From Metridium senile (Eukaryota > Cnidaria > Anthozoa > Actiniaria > Metridiidae), in the NCBI GenBank assembly GCA_949775045.1, contig OX459105.1:15896227-15960226 (forward strand): a DNA stretch of 64,000 nucleotides, read 5' to 3'. Shown here piece by piece: positions 23,701 through 37,243 of the stretch. Each line of letters opens with the position of its first letter. Positions within the stretch are counted from its first letter, which is position 1. The notes under the pieces were generated by a model, which had not been told where the DNA came from, did no database searches, and saw only the letters and a program-made list of their open reading frames with translations. The position numbers and the translations under genes were made by a program.

Positions 23701-26700
23701 AAGCGGGAAGTCAATGTAATCCAAACGATGTGGTCTACGTTGAAAATCAACGCAGCAAAATGACACTTTTGCCTGGCATGGAGTCCAGATTTCTTGATCC
23801 AGGAATACAAGCAAACGTATTATCTTCGTTAACTAGGCAAGCCGTTGCTCCCAATAAACTCCACAACTCTGCTCTTCAACTCGTTGATTTGGAACCGCAA
23901 ACTGTCATAAGTCTTTTAAAGCAAGTGCTTCCCAAGGAGTTTTTCCTGTCATCTGACCCGGTGGTGTGGTACCCATCACAAGGTGGCCACCCGTCTTTAG
24001 CATGGCTAGAGCAGCTCTGGATATGGTTAAATCAGAACTTTCCTAACGATTTATTACAGTTTGAAGGTTTTCCAATCATAGAATGTTCCATAGCCCAGCA
24101 CAGAACCCTAGTAAAGTTGACAAGCGCAACAAAAACCATCCGACAAGTAAACGAGGGTGCATCACTACCCAGTGATGTCATAACACTTTTAAAGAAGGCT
24201 GGCATCAATGTTCTACCTAAGGTTCCTTCTTATATGAAGCAACATGCTTGCGTTTCCACGTACGTCGCCGATGCCTCACCCGAAGGAGTTCTTAAAGTGC
24301 TTCGAAATGTTGCATCGCAACGAAGCATTGCTGCAATCACGACATCAACTCTTAAAGAGAAGCGGAGCCTTAGAGAGTTTCTAAGTTTACAGAGAACAAG
24401 TTTATCAGAACATAGCCAAAGATTCCTCAAGTCCTTGCCAATATATGAAGCCATTGACAGAACCTCATTTATCAGCGCTCAAAATAAGAATTACACAGCC
24501 CCACGTGGATTGGAAAAGCAAATTTCCATAAAGATTAAGAACGCAAGCACTATTCTATCTGCAGAAGACGGTTCAAGTTATCGTTTGTTGTTGAACATTC
24601 TGGGCGTTCCGCCGCTGACCATGGCACAGTTTCTTACCCAAGAAATATTCCCATTCCTATCAGACTACACAACTCAACAAGTGACATCTCTGATGTGTTG
24701 GGTTCTTCGCCGAATTGATGTTTTTCGAAATGAAAAACATGACTTCTGTGAACATTTATCTCACTTGCACTTTGTAGACGCTGGTAAAGAAACTTTGTCA
24801 AGACCCAAAGATCTTTTTGATCCAAGAAGCCATTTCAACAAGCGCTTGTTTGAAGGAGAGGTTGGGAAATTCCCCGTTAACGAGTTCGCTAAGGATGATG
24901 TTCTAGTGCAGTTGAGAACCCTGGGACTGAAGAACACCCTCGATGAAGACGACGTGGTGCATCTTGTTGATGATTTCCAATGTTTCAACTTTGGCCTGAG
25001 AAGCAGGAAAGCACTGGAACTGCTAAAGTTTTTAGAGGAATATCCCGATCTATTGGAAAGAACAGTTGGAAATACAAACACAGTGCTCCGAAGTTACCTT
25101 CAAGACGTAGAATGGGTGCCGTGTAAAAAAAGCCGTCCTAGAAGGTATCCCAAGTGCATGACATGGATTTCTGTTGAAAATCGGCTGTTACGACCAAACG
25201 AAGTGGTATCTTTACAGCATTCTTCTATCGTTGGAGCTGTCATGGCAGTATTGCAATACAAACCTTCCATACACATACTGAATGCATTCAAATGGAACGA
25301 GACTCCAAATAGTTGTAAAGTATTTGAACAGCTGAGAATTGCTTGCACAGAAGTTGATGTCATATCATTGCAAAGGAAAGACAAAGATCAGTTTTGGAGG
25401 ATGTTGAAGTTAATCTACGAGAGTTTAGCAGAATACGACGAGGGCATCATTGAACTAGAGGAAGCTGAATTCCCTTGGATATGGAATGGCAATGGTTTTT
25501 CTTCCCCAGACAAAGTTGCACATACAAGTCAAACGAACTTTGATCTTAAGCCATATCTATACACTATTCCCGATGAGATGCAAGAACTCAAAAATTTTTT
25601 CACAATGCATGGAGTTGAGCCCTACTTCTCTGTTGATAATCTTTTAGATGTTCTTCATGAAATCAAGGTAAAGCACGACAGTGTAGAAGCAACCCGAGAT
25701 GTGATCGATAAGGATAAACAGCTCGCGCTCGATATTCTTCACTGGATTGTCCGAAGTGGTCCACTGGATACAAAACTGCGTGACAACGTTTACGTTCCTG
25801 TGATGAATGATCCCGCCAATTTAAAGCTTGTTCCGCTATCAGAGAGTACCTTTTGTGACGCTAACTTTCTAGAACGTCAGATGCTTTCAGAGCTGTGTGA
25901 ACTTAGCCCGATTGACGAGAGTATATCTAATACTACAGCGTTTAACCTTGGGGTTCCTCCCATGAGTCAGTGCGTAACTGCACCTGAGATCCTAGGCTTT
26001 GAACAAGCCGGTCCATACGAGCCTATAACAACGCGTCTAAAGAATATTCTAGATGAATATAAGGAGGGAGCGGGAGTCTTCAAGGAACTTGTACAGAATG
26101 CTGACGATGCTGAAGCCACCGAAGTGAAGTTTCTTGTCGACTGGAGACATCACCCGACGGAAAGGGTTCTGGCTGAAGGAATGAAGGAAGCACAGGGTCC
26201 AGCTTTGTTAGCCTATAACAATGCCAGTTTCACTTCCAAGGATTTTGAAAACATCAACAAACTCGCTGGAGCAACAAAAAAGGAGGACCTGGAGAAGATC
26301 GGTCGATTTGGGTTGGGATTCAACTCTGTGTACCACTTTACTGACACGCCAAGTTTTGTGAGCTCGAAATATGCTGTATTTTTCGACCCTGACACCAAAC
26401 ACCTTGGCAATTTCATACAAAACCCATCGCATCCTGGAATTAAACTAAATCTAGGAGATAATAGAAAAACTCTTCGTTGCTATTCAGACCAATTTAAGCC
26501 TTATGATGGTGTGTTTGACTGTGATGTGAGTGGAAAAGTGCCTTTCAGCTTCAGCGGTACTCTTTTTCGGTTTCCTTTTCGCCACAGCAAAAGCGAAATC
26601 TGTGACAAGCAGTATAATAAGCAAGACGTAGATACTCTGCTGGAAACGTTTCGCAGTAGTGCCTCTACTCTTCTTCTGAATACCCAGAACGTGCGCCATG

Positions 26701-29700
26701 TAAGCGTTTGGGAGCTAGATGAACATGCCACCGATCCAACTGACATGAAGCTCCTGATGAATGTCGACAGAACTGTTTTAAGTGAATCCGAAACTTTGAA
26801 CAAGACAACGTTTTTGCATGACTGTGCAACATGGTCCAAGGATGTAAGCGAAACAGTTCCTCAACGCACAAAGATTATATCTACAACTCTCGTAACGAAG
26901 GACGGCCTCCAACAGAGCTCAAGAAAAAGAAATTCACAGAAATTCACAGAATACTGGCTTCAGTGTGACCGGATGGGAGATGGGGAGTCTCTTGAAATAG
27001 CCTCAAGCAAAGAAGGGAAGGACAAAGGACTACTTTCTTGTGCTGGTGTTACGGTAAATTTGAAACGAATCAAGAAAAAAAAGAAGTGCACATGGGAAAC
27101 AACAAATACCGATGGGGAAGCATTTTGTTTTCTTCCGCTTTCAATCCCAACTGGTCTTCCAGTTCATGTAAACGGGTACCTCGCTGTCACCTCAAATCGT
27201 AGAGCAATATGGGAAGAAACAGCTGAAGAAAGTCATTTCCGACCAATAGAAGTACGATGGAACAAGGCACTTATGAATGATGGTATTGCCCAGGCCTACC
27301 TTGAGGTTCTAAAGCAAGCGAAGCAAATGGCTCAAAAGGGTGAACTACAACAGTACGACTTTTGTTCTTTATGGCCAGATCCAGATCGCCTGCATTCTGA
27401 TGCGTGGACGCCACTTGTCATTGGAGTGTATTCCTTGATTGCAAGCTCATCGTTTCCACTGGTCAAGAGTGGAGATACATGGTATACAATTAAAGATTGT
27501 ATTTACCCCGATGACGACTTGAGAAGAATTCCTGGAAGCCTCCAAATTCTACAGCAGTTAGGTTACAAGATAGTAAACCTCCCACCGTTCGCTCGGGATG
27601 GTTTTAGTCTTGCACGGTGCGGAGATGAAATCCTAAGACAGACAATGTCACAAAGAAAGTTTCTAGAAGAGGTGTTTTTTCCTAATATAAACACAATAAA
27701 TAGTGCACTTCGTGATAAGGTAAGTAAATGTTTCATGTCGCAAATTATTCACAATTTCACTGACTTTTACGTGATTATTTGTTGGTGAAATAGATTGAGC
27801 AGTAGTTTTATTCTGGTAAATCGGTAAATCGGTTGAAGAAATTTGTTAAATCACTGAATAAATACCAGCTTCTAAAGAATATTATTATTCATTTTCAATT
27901 TAGTTTAATTATTACATCAACAACAACAACAATCAGCAACAACGTTAAAACAACAACAAACCTTTTACTAAGAAATCATTATTAAAAGCATGTCAAGTCG
28001 TATATTTTTCTCCTATTAACAATTTATGCACATTGTTTTATTTGTAGGTTGTTTGCTATGTTATTGACGGATGTCTGACAAGTGACGATAAAACCAAGAA
28101 AGATTTCTTCAAGCGCTTGTTGAGTTCTCATTCTTGTATCCCATGTTCATCGAACAAAAATATTCTTGAGAAACCAGGAAATCTTGTCCATCCAGATGGT
28201 GATGCAGCATCTTTGTACTTACCAAACGACAACAAAATACCTGTTGGCCAGTGTTTCTTGGAACCAAAGCGTCTTCTGGTTCTGGAAAAGCTGGGAATGG
28301 CCAAGGATAATTTGAGTTGGAATGACATATGCGAGAGAGCGCAGTCAGTTGAGAACTTGCGTTATCAAGTTGGCTTAAAAAGAGTGTCCAGCCTCATCAC
28401 GTACCTAAACAAGCACATATCTAAAATGCCCTCGGTAGACGGTGAGACAACATATATCCTGTCCAATCTAAGACTTTTCCCAGTTATGTCGAAGCCGAAG
28501 ACGTGGTTTTGTCCGTGGAAAGGGATAGCAGCGATTCCATTGCTACCAGCCAACGAATTGTATGACAAAGCATTCATGAACATCGTTGGTTCTCTCAAGC
28601 CGATTTTAGATGAATCATCAACTACAGGATGTGGAATCCTTAAAAAACAAGTAAAGAAGCTTTTCCAGGTAAAGCATCAATATCCAGAAGTTGAGGAGGT
28701 ATTGGCACAACTACAGCTGGTTAGTGGGCACTTCATGGAAGCTGATAACTGCTCATCTATACAGAGTCTGACTGCTAATATTTGTAACGAAATATATTCC
28801 TTTCTGCAAAGCCAAGTGGAGGACGAGAAAACAGCAGACTTCGTGAGGGTTTCTCTAGAAAGTTCAAAGTTCCTTTTTGTGAAAGATCGTTTTGTTAGCA
28901 GTGAACAGCTTGCATTTGAATGGGATATTTTTGGAGCGCCTTATCTTTACCGTGTTCCTCGATCTCTTCATACATACAGAAAACTTCTGGAGGACCTTGG
29001 TGTAAAGCAAAATTTCCAAGAACAAGATATCCTATTGGCTCTCAAAGAAATGAAAACAGACAACAAAGACCAAAGTCTAAACCCAGCTGATTTCAAAATT
29101 GCGAAGCAATTTCTTGATGAGTTAAACAAGTCACCTTTCCTATCTGAGATGGTTAATGGGTGCACACCAATGCCAGATCAAGACAAAATTTTACGTCCCG
29201 CCAAACACCTTGTTATCAATGATGCCCCATGGGTTAAAGTGAGTGATGATGTCAGATACGTTCACAAGGATATTTCCATTGACCTTGCTCATAGTTTAGG
29301 AGCAAAAGATGTTCGCTCCAAGAGTTTGGAAGGAATTTCCAGATCTATTGGTGAGCCGTTTGGCCAGAAAGAGCGTCTAACAGATCGTTTGTCAGGCATT
29401 CTAAAGTCGTATCCCTGTGACTTTGGAATTCTCAAAGAGCTTCTCCAAAATGCTGACGATGCAAAAGCAACAGAGATTCACTTTGTTTATGATCCTCGTC
29501 ATCACAGCGGTACAAGATTGTTTACAGATTCTTGGAAGGAATTGCAAGGTCCTGCCTTGTGTGTTTACAATGATCGACCTTTTTCTGAGAAAGATATCGA
29601 AGGAATTCAAAGGCTTGGCATTGGAAGCAAGGCTGATAGCCCAGAGAAGACAGGTCAATACGGGATTGGATTCAACTCGGTATACCATTTGACAGATTGT

Positions 29701-32700
29701 CCCTCTTTTATTACTGATAGAAAAACTCTATGTATTCTGGACCCTCATGCTAGATATGCACCTGGAGCTACAAAAGAGAACCCTGGACGACTTATTGGTC
29801 CTTTTAAAAAAAGTGATTATTCAAACTACCAAGATGTATTTCCAGGATACCTTGGAGGAATGTTTAAATTGGAAGGTGCGACAATGTTCCGTTTTCCATT
29901 GCGGAACGAAGAAATGGCAAGTAAATCTGACATTTCAAAGAAAGAAATCCTTTCACACATCGAACGGCTTCTGAAAGAATTTCAACGGGAAGCAAAGGAA
30001 ACGCTGCTGTTTTTGAATTATGTGAAGAAAATTTCTATTTCAAAAATAGTAGATGGGAAATTAAAGCTTACGTACGAAGTTTCAGCAGACCTTGAAGAAG
30101 AAGACGAGATTAAACGCCGTGATCTTGCTGACCACGTAAAGAAGACAAAACACCTTCCAACAAATGAAATAGAAAGATTTGAGATAGTTTATCCAATCAC
30201 ACTCAAGGATTACAATTTCGAAGAGAAATGGCTTGTTCAGCAGACAGTAGGTGTTCTCAGTGAAGAAAAACAACTTGACATTCCGGACGGAAAACAGTAT
30301 GGCCTTCTTCCCCGTGCAGGTGTTGCAGCAAAGGTAACAGTTAAAGTGCTTACAAAGGGGAAACCAAAAAATGATTTTTGGGAACCAAAAGCGTTTTGTT
30401 TTCTTCCTTTGCCAGTTACCACAGGCCTGCCCGTTCACGTCAATGGCCATTTTGCTCTCGACCCAGGAAGACGACATCTTTGGCATGATGAAGATATAAA
30501 TGCTTTCAAAACAAAGTGGAACCACTTCATCAAGACCGGAGTGATAGCCGATGCTTATGTCAGCTTGATGATTGGTGCACGTGAGCATATTCCATCACTA
30601 ACATGCAAAGAGCAGTCCTACTTTTCTCATGCAAATAAAGCAAGTTATGGTTTGGAATGGTATGAAGGTTTGTTCCCATCGCAGCTGAAGTCTGAGTCTC
30701 AGTGGGAAACGATGGCTGCTGCTGTCCTGACTAAAATAGTCCAGAATGACCAGAATGTTTTGCCTTTAATTCGTCGAACCAAAACGGGGAAGAAACACCA
30801 ACACGTGTGTACCTGGCTTTCTCCTTCAAACAGTTTTTTCCCTAATCCATCTGGCCACCATCTTTTGAGTACCTTGCGAAACATTGGTTTCAAACTGGTG
30901 TCCTTAACAAACAACACGTACAAGAATTTTATCAAAGCAAACGCCCAAGTTAAGGAAATGACTTCTGCATCAGTTTTGAAGTTTTTATCCAGTCATCAGC
31001 CGCTTTTGAATCAGCTTCCTTGTCCAATAGAGAACTCCAGTATTGGATCAGCTGCAGATGTTCTTGAATTGTTAGAGTATTGTATGGAATCACCGACGTT
31101 TGTCAAGAACCTCGAAGGGGTCCCTCTTCTATACACAAGAGATGGCATTCTCAGAGTCTTCAGCGAACAAAATCAAGTGTACATCAGCAAGTTTTTAGAT
31201 CTGGTTCTATCACCTGCCCATTATGAGAAATTTGCTGATATAGCTGTAGTCACAGCCCTAAAACCTGTATGCAAAGACCTCTTTGAAGACAGCCATCCAG
31301 TGGCAAAGCCTTTAACGCTGACTGCTCTAGAACAGTTCTTACCATTTAACTTTAAAGAGCGTAGAATCTGGTGTCAGACTAATATTCCTATTGCTTGGGA
31401 CCCAACTGAAGAAGACAGAGATGTAAGAAAGTGGTTGAGGAGACTTTGGCTGTTTATCGCAAAGAAGCACAAGCAAAACCCGTCTGATAATTTTCTCGAT
31501 CCTCTGAAACCCTGGCCGGTAATTCCTACAAAAGATGAACATCTTTATCCTGTTTCATTGTCAAAAACTGTTCTCAATCTAACTGAATTAGAGTCGTGGT
31601 CTAATCACCAAAGAAGCGTCGTGAAGATATTGAGAGATCTCCGATGTCCTGAACTAGACATTGAAATGATAGAATCCAGGAGAGAAAATTATGCAAACGT
31701 ATTCAAGACGTACCTTGCCTATCCTAATTCAGTCAAAGATGTCGTTAGCGTCCTTGATTCCTTGATAACCCGAGAACACGACATATCTAGAAGAATAGAT
31801 TCTGGTGATGCAACGCTTTTGCTTCAATTCCTTCAAGAGGATTCCCAGACATTACAAGCTAGCAGCAAAAACCTGTCAGTACTCCGTAAACTACCATTTT
31901 ACAAGACGATCGATGGTCGGATGATTAAATTAGACGGAGCTTTGTCTGTCTGTAAAGTACCAACAGGAATGCCACTGGAGGAATCGGAATTGTGGATGGA
32001 GGGAACAAGGAACATTTTCCTCGAACCGAACCAATCTCTAGACCTTCTTCACCAATTGCTTGGCGTCGACCTGAAGTCACACGTCTCGTGCTACATTGAA
32101 TACATTTTCCCAGTATTTCACCTTCTTAAAGAGTCTACGCGTATGAAACACCTTTCATACATCAAAGACAATCTTTTACATGGGGATAGTGCAGAAGTCA
32201 AGAGAATGGTATCAGCTCTGAAAACTCTTGAGTTTATTCCCGACGTGACAACAGGACAACTACACAGAGCTTCTCATTACTCCGATCCTCGAAACCCAGT
32301 GTTCAAGTCTATGCTTTCCAAAGACAAGTTTCCAGGAAAGCCTTTCACTAAAACAAAGTGGATTGGATTTCTTTGTCGGGTCGGTTTGCGTACAACTTTC
32401 AGCAAAGATGAATTTCTTAGTTTCGCAAAAGAAATCGAAGAAAAGGCCGAGCAAGAGGTGACTAAAGCTCTTGCGAAAAAATCACAAGTCCTTACTGAGT
32501 ATTTGCTTGATAAGGAATTTCTTCACGATCCAGGATTTCTTAATGTGGTCTCCACGATTAACTTTGTTGTTGCCCACAAATCTGACGAAAGGTTAGATTC
32601 TCTCATCAAGCAATATTTGTTTGAGGACAGGGCATCTCCACCATGCATTTCCTTTGGAGATGCTCTGTCGTGTGAACATGAGGATCTGGTTTGGGGAAGT

Positions 32701-35334
32701 GCAGCACTTCTCCCTGGTTGGGCGTGGCCAAGCGACGCGACTGTTCGAGGTCATTTGGGGATTCTTGAAAAACCAACATTGTGTCAAGTCAACAGCCAGG
32801 TCCAAAAACTTTGCAAAAAGTTTAAGAGCAAAGACCGTGATGTGAAGGAGCCCGTTTGCAAACGCTTAACGAAAGTGATGTCTGGAACATATCAATTTCT
32901 TCAAAATGCGATGCTTAAACAAAGTTCCAACGTACAAAAACTTTTCCGTCACTTGCCTCTGGTTTTAGTTGAAGACGGGAAAGTATTTATTCCTTGTGAT
33001 CAGCTGGCATTTGAAATGATGAAACATGGAGAGCATCCACCTTATTTGTACAAGGTACCCAGAGAATTTGGCCAATTTGAAAGTTTGTTCAAACTCCTTG
33101 GAGCGTTTGAAAAGCCATGTCCTAAACAGTATGCACGGATTCTAGAAATTATTTGGAAACAAAGTAAAGGGGAAGAAATGAACCCAGAGGAAATGAGGCA
33201 CGTGAAGAAAGCTGTGCTTGGGCTGTTCAGGACTTTACAAAGGCTGCATAAAGAAGATGAGCTAGCAAAAACTACAACTTGTTCAAGTTCTCTACAAGAT
33301 GTCACAACTCTTTATCTTCCAAACGACAAGGAACAGTTAAAACCCTCCAATGTTCTGTACTACGTAAGCTGTAAGCTGTTAATGAGAATCAATCAAGCTG
33401 AGTTCAGGTATGATTTGCTATACGACATAAGCAAAATGCTTTCAGGGCTCGACGGGTTAGTAGAAGATCATCTTGTTCTACTTCCTGGTCATCTACAGGT
33501 ACCATCGTTGTCAAACGTGCTTGTTGAAGAGCTACATTCAGAGTGCTGCAACCATAAGTGTCAAATGGATGAAACTCATCAATGCCTCAATGCAAGTCGA
33601 TTAAGAATGCTTCTGACGTCCACTCAACTAATTGATGGAACTACCAGGATCCTTCGATACCAAAATCGCTCGCAAATAGACGATGATCTTCGCAGAAAGG
33701 TTGAAAGTTTAGGAATGGCGTTTATAGTGGTGTGCTTGGAAAGTTTAGAAACTGTCTTGAAAAACGAAAAAGGCCGAGAAGCACAAGGAAGCAGAGTCCA
33801 AACAGAATATTTTGCTAAAGACGAAGGAGTAAAAACATGCATTTATATTCAACATTCAACATTTTTCACGAATGTTATTCACAAGCTATGTAAAGATGTT
33901 AATAAACACATTGGCAATGCAGTTGATCAAATTAATCTAATACATCTTGAATGTATTATTTCACTTGGAGTAATGGGTAAACTAGCAGAAATTCCATCTG
34001 CATTAGACAGCAGAGACATCGAGAGATACAAAGGGGAATCTTCTTCCCACGTCAGAGAAAGAAGCATTCTAGGAGCATCGATTCCAATAGAACTGCACTA
34101 CTTATTAGTTCAGTTCGAAGACTTTCTTTTTCGTCCGGACGAAATTGTTGGATATGAAAATGAAGACAGCAATGAAGATGGACAAGTTCAATACATCTAC
34201 GCAAGGGTAGTCCGTGAAACTTCAGGACCAAATCTTGGAGGCAGGACAAAAAAGGCAAAGAGAGATGCTACAACTCGTAAACGAAAAACTACAAATCCCT
34301 ATCTCCGTAAATATCTGATCGATATTGGTAGTGAAACGCTCATAGAAGTAGATGCCCTTGATTTGTACAAACTTAAGCGCCCAGAAGAGTGTAGTGAACC
34401 TACTAACTTTAACATATCTGATTGCAAAGATGTTGTTCCTTATGACGGTACTAGTGACGAACAGTCAGGAGCTAGCGCATCGGCTAGCAGCCGTCGCAGC
34501 ACTCTACCACCGACCTGGGAAAAAGCCGTGGAAGAAGTCGACAAAGCTCTGGAAGAAATCATGGAACTTCCAGAAGAACAGAGGAAAAAAGCTCTCAAAC
34601 GGCTCTACTTGAAATGGCATCCAGACAAAAACCCGGGCATGGAAGAACTGGCCACTAAAGTTGTACAGTATATGCAAAACGAGTTCCAGCGTCTCTCGAA
34701 GGGCAGGAAAAGGAGCACTTCCAGCCACGATGATTTTGACCCGTCGGGCTGGTTTTTCACCAACCTGAACCGTCAAGCAAGAAGTCAGCGTGAAAGTTAT
34801 GACAATTATAGACGAAGTAATCCAGGGTTTGCGGGTGGTTGGTCTTCGTCTGGTTTTACTCCCTCCTGGAACCCGTCACAAGAACACAACAGACCCGACT
34901 ATCGTCAAACAGATGCAAAAATGGCAAGAATATGGTTAATCCAGTGTCGAAGTGAACTTAAAAGTGTTAAACATCTCTTCAGCGACAAGCAGGATGGCTT
35001 CTACTGGTTGATATGCTTCCAGTGTAACCAAGTGGTTGAAAAGGCTTTGAAGGGAGCTCTATATGGTGTGAGCGGGATTTCAGAATCTCAACTGGAAAGT
35101 CATGATTTAACATGCCTGGCATACGATTTGAAAAGTCTTCCAAGAGCACCCGACGTCGTGCATTCAGCAGGGAAACTGTGGAAGTACTATTATGCCACAC
35201 GGTACCCCCACAAACACTGTCCAGCGAGACCTCCCAAAGAAGTCTACACTTTACAACAGGCGTTAGAAGCTTATGAAATAGCTAAAGATGTGCTGAAAAC
35301 TATAGAGGAATTTCTAGGTATACCTCACCTTTAA
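20717..35334 (+). CDS. SACS-like: Sacsin-like giant co-chaperone (3 SRR, DnaJ, HEPN), left arm copy
   Basis: Member of the sacsin family, giant cytosolic proteins that couple HSP90-like ATPase modules to HSP70 through a J domain. Exons: about 20717-20801, 21172-21436, 22309-27719 and 28048-35334 (TAA). All junctions are GT-AG and keep frame, giving about 4,350 residues against 4,579 in human sacsin. Three sacsin repeats begin with Bergerat-fold ATPase blocks: NADDA with GRFGIGFNS (about 21187-21423), NADDA with GRFGLGFNS (about 26098-26327) and NADDA with GQYGIGFNS (about 29449-29678). A J domain follows with intact HPD (34618-34626) inside LYLKWHPDKNPG, then an Arg/Ser/Gly linker and a HEPN domain (about 34915-35325). 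The N-terminal ubiquitin-like domain of human sacsin is not visible. The true start is unresolved; the first sure residues are YGQRVPPLTSVIKSILERYP. MITEs lie in introns 1 and 2. Relative to the right copy there is a small insertion near 26930 made by a 10-bp duplication (AAATTCACAG twice). Confidence 0.9.
20821..21025. mobile_element. MITE in a sacsin-like gene intron
   Basis: The inverted ends are GTTATCTACCGCTGTTCTAT with TTTGACAAAGGGCGCAATTG, and on the right CAATTGCGCCTTTTGTCAAA with TTGTACAGCGGTGCTAGATA. It lies 20 bp after the exon ending at 20801. It is the uninterrupted member of the family whose nested copy is at 13587-14200. Confidence 0.8.
21469..21780. mobile_element. MITE in the next sacsin-like intron
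   Basis: The left end AGGCAACACAGCGATAAAAC continues into ACTACGCATGCG. The right end is CGCATGCGTAGACGTTTGAC followed by CGCTGTGTTACCT, the inverse. It starts about 30 bp after the donor at 21437 and is non-coding. The remaining intron (21781-22308) is AT-rich with no other feature seen. Confidence 0.75.
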
Positions 35335-35939
35335 GGTAAGATAATTCAGTGGCCTGAAATAGCAAACTTGATAACGCTTGTGATGAAAATTAATAAAATG
35401 TTTTTACTGCTCTTTTAAAAGGAATTCCTGTAAAGAAACTGGTATTCAATTCCAGAAACTGAACCGAATGGTTGAACGACAGCAGCCCTGGAAAAGAAAG
35501 TTTAATCTAGCTTAGAGTATAATTTTTTTGTTATAGAATATTTAATTGACATGATAAAACATATCAGTATACACTAATGAATTTAGAGCTTCTTTCAGTA
35601 TAATTGCTATACATATTCAAAAATGTACAGAAAAAAACACATATATATATCAAACATTGATAATAGCAGGTTTACACAATCCAGTGTAACATACACAAAT
35701 ATATGTTTTTTGTAGTATTTAGTTTACAGCATATACACATTCAAAACAAGACTTTTGAAGTTAGAAAGTTGGTATTTTTAGAACTTTTAGTTTTTTTTAG
35801 AAGAAATGTTTCATCAAACATTGACAATAGCTAGTTTAGGCTACTTAATTAATAATATTGAAGAAACATATATATATATATATATAATATATATTGGTTT
35901 ATTTTAAGATCATAGTTGTAACTAAAACAATAGTAAATA

Positions 35940-36120
35940 GTTTGAGTAGTACGTTCACTGAATGTAACTGCAGGACTGCAAAGTTACCTTATATATATAA
36001 CGATGTCAACTACTCACAATAATTGACGCAAAGAACAATAGTATAAATACGGTTTCGGTAGTACGTTCACTGAATGTAACCGCGGGACTGCAAAGTTTCC
36101 TTATATATAGCGATGTTAAC
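35940..36120. repeat. Two-copy tandem repeat, about 111-bp period
   Basis: AGTAGTACGTTCACTGAATG followed by TAACyGCrGGACTGCAAAGTT occurs near 35946 and again near 36057. The right arm lacks this pair. Confidence 0.7.
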
Positions 36121-36269
36121 TCAAGGAATATTTTAATATTCAAATTTGCCAAACGTTAAAACAAAAGATATGTTTGCCTGAGCAGTTTTAATAAACATCT
36201 GGTCGGCTCATTTTATCAATAGGTACGTGAAGAAAGCGTCAATATCACTAGAATAGTCCTTACATACTA

Positions 36270-36680
36270 TTGTATTTTTATGATACAAATCGTAACATTG
36301 ATACGTATGGAAAATGTTATATATAAGGACCACATAACTTTAGTTTCAAAGGTATTATAGCGAGTAAAGATAACAATCCTTCTTACTATTATTAATATAT
36401 CTTCTTTTATATGTTTTATAGATAATAGCGACTCATATATATGGTCAACAAATAGGTGCGAAAACCATTTATTATTGTATTTTTATGATAAAAATTTAAA
36501 GTCATTGATACCTATGTATGCAAAATTTATATATAAGCACCACATAACTTTAGTTTCAAAGATATTATAGCGAGTAACGATTACAATAATCATTTTTAAT
36601 ATTGTTAATATATCTTCTATATGTTTAATTTATAGATAATAGGGACTCTGGTCAAAATGGTCAAAATATAGGTGTGAAAA
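36270..36680. repeat. Two-copy tandem duplication, about 200 bp, left arm only
   Basis: CACATAACTTTAGTTTCAAAG, TATTATAGCGAGTAA and TATATCTTC...TATATGTTT occur twice (about 36330-36450 and 36540-36660). The right arm has a single corresponding copy at about 52735-52960. Confidence 0.75.
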
Positions 36681-36834
36681 CGTTTTATATTGTTGTCGTT
36701 TGTGTATGAGTCACTTATAGGGATATGTGACATAATGGGATATGTGGAAGGGGAGGGGGTTTCAAGGAAAACACAAACCAGAATGATCCCTAAACTAAAT
36801 AGCACCATGATCACGTTTAAGAAACAAACAAACG

Positions 36835-36950
36835 TACCAAAGAACAAGCGAACGATGAACCGAACGAACGAACAAACGAACGATGAAACGAACAAACGAA
36901 GGAACAAACAAACGCACACACAAACAACAATACAAACAAACAAACAATCA
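36835..36950. repeat. GAAC/AAAC microsatellite
   Basis: CGAACGAACAAACGAACGAT-type tetranucleotides then run into CACACACAAACAACAAT. The mirror block in the right arm (52418-52590) has instead expanded a GT tract. Confidence 0.8.
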
Positions 36951-37243
36951 AACATCTCGCATATGAATTATGTACACACACAATTCCATTCGGCAGTGCA
37001 TCGTCATTCTCCATCACCATGGCAACTCCAAAAACCTTTTTTTATCTTTCTAATTAAAGAATCACATTGCTATTTCAAATGCAAGAGGTTTATTTCAATT
37101 AACATACATATTTTGATTTAGTTTGATTTGACTTCTTTAAATCATTCCTGTATTTCTTATCTTATTAATTATTTTATTCTTCTTTGGAGTTGTCGGCAGT
37201 GTCACGTGGTCTTTCATTGGTCTGTTTTACGTCCTGTGATTGG

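Larger units (their letters stand above)
35335..37172. other. Sacsin 3' flank and AT-rich spacer to the peptide gene
   Basis: AATAAA at 35392-35397 is a good poly(A) signal for the sacsin-like transcript and has a mirror copy in the right arm. The rest holds (TA)n at 35868-35892, arm-specific tandem duplications, and a GAAC/AAAC microsatellite at about 36835-36950. No gene was recognised. Confidence 0.6.

Noticed and set aside
20717..35334. Bacterial-type GHKL/DnaJ gene acquired by transfer
   Set aside because: Introns, three sacsin repeats and the exact J-HEPN order match animal sacsins.
36690..37121. 143-codon frame rich in Asn/Lys/Thr
   Set aside because: It is a translation of the GAAC/AAAC microsatellite and does not persist in the right arm.
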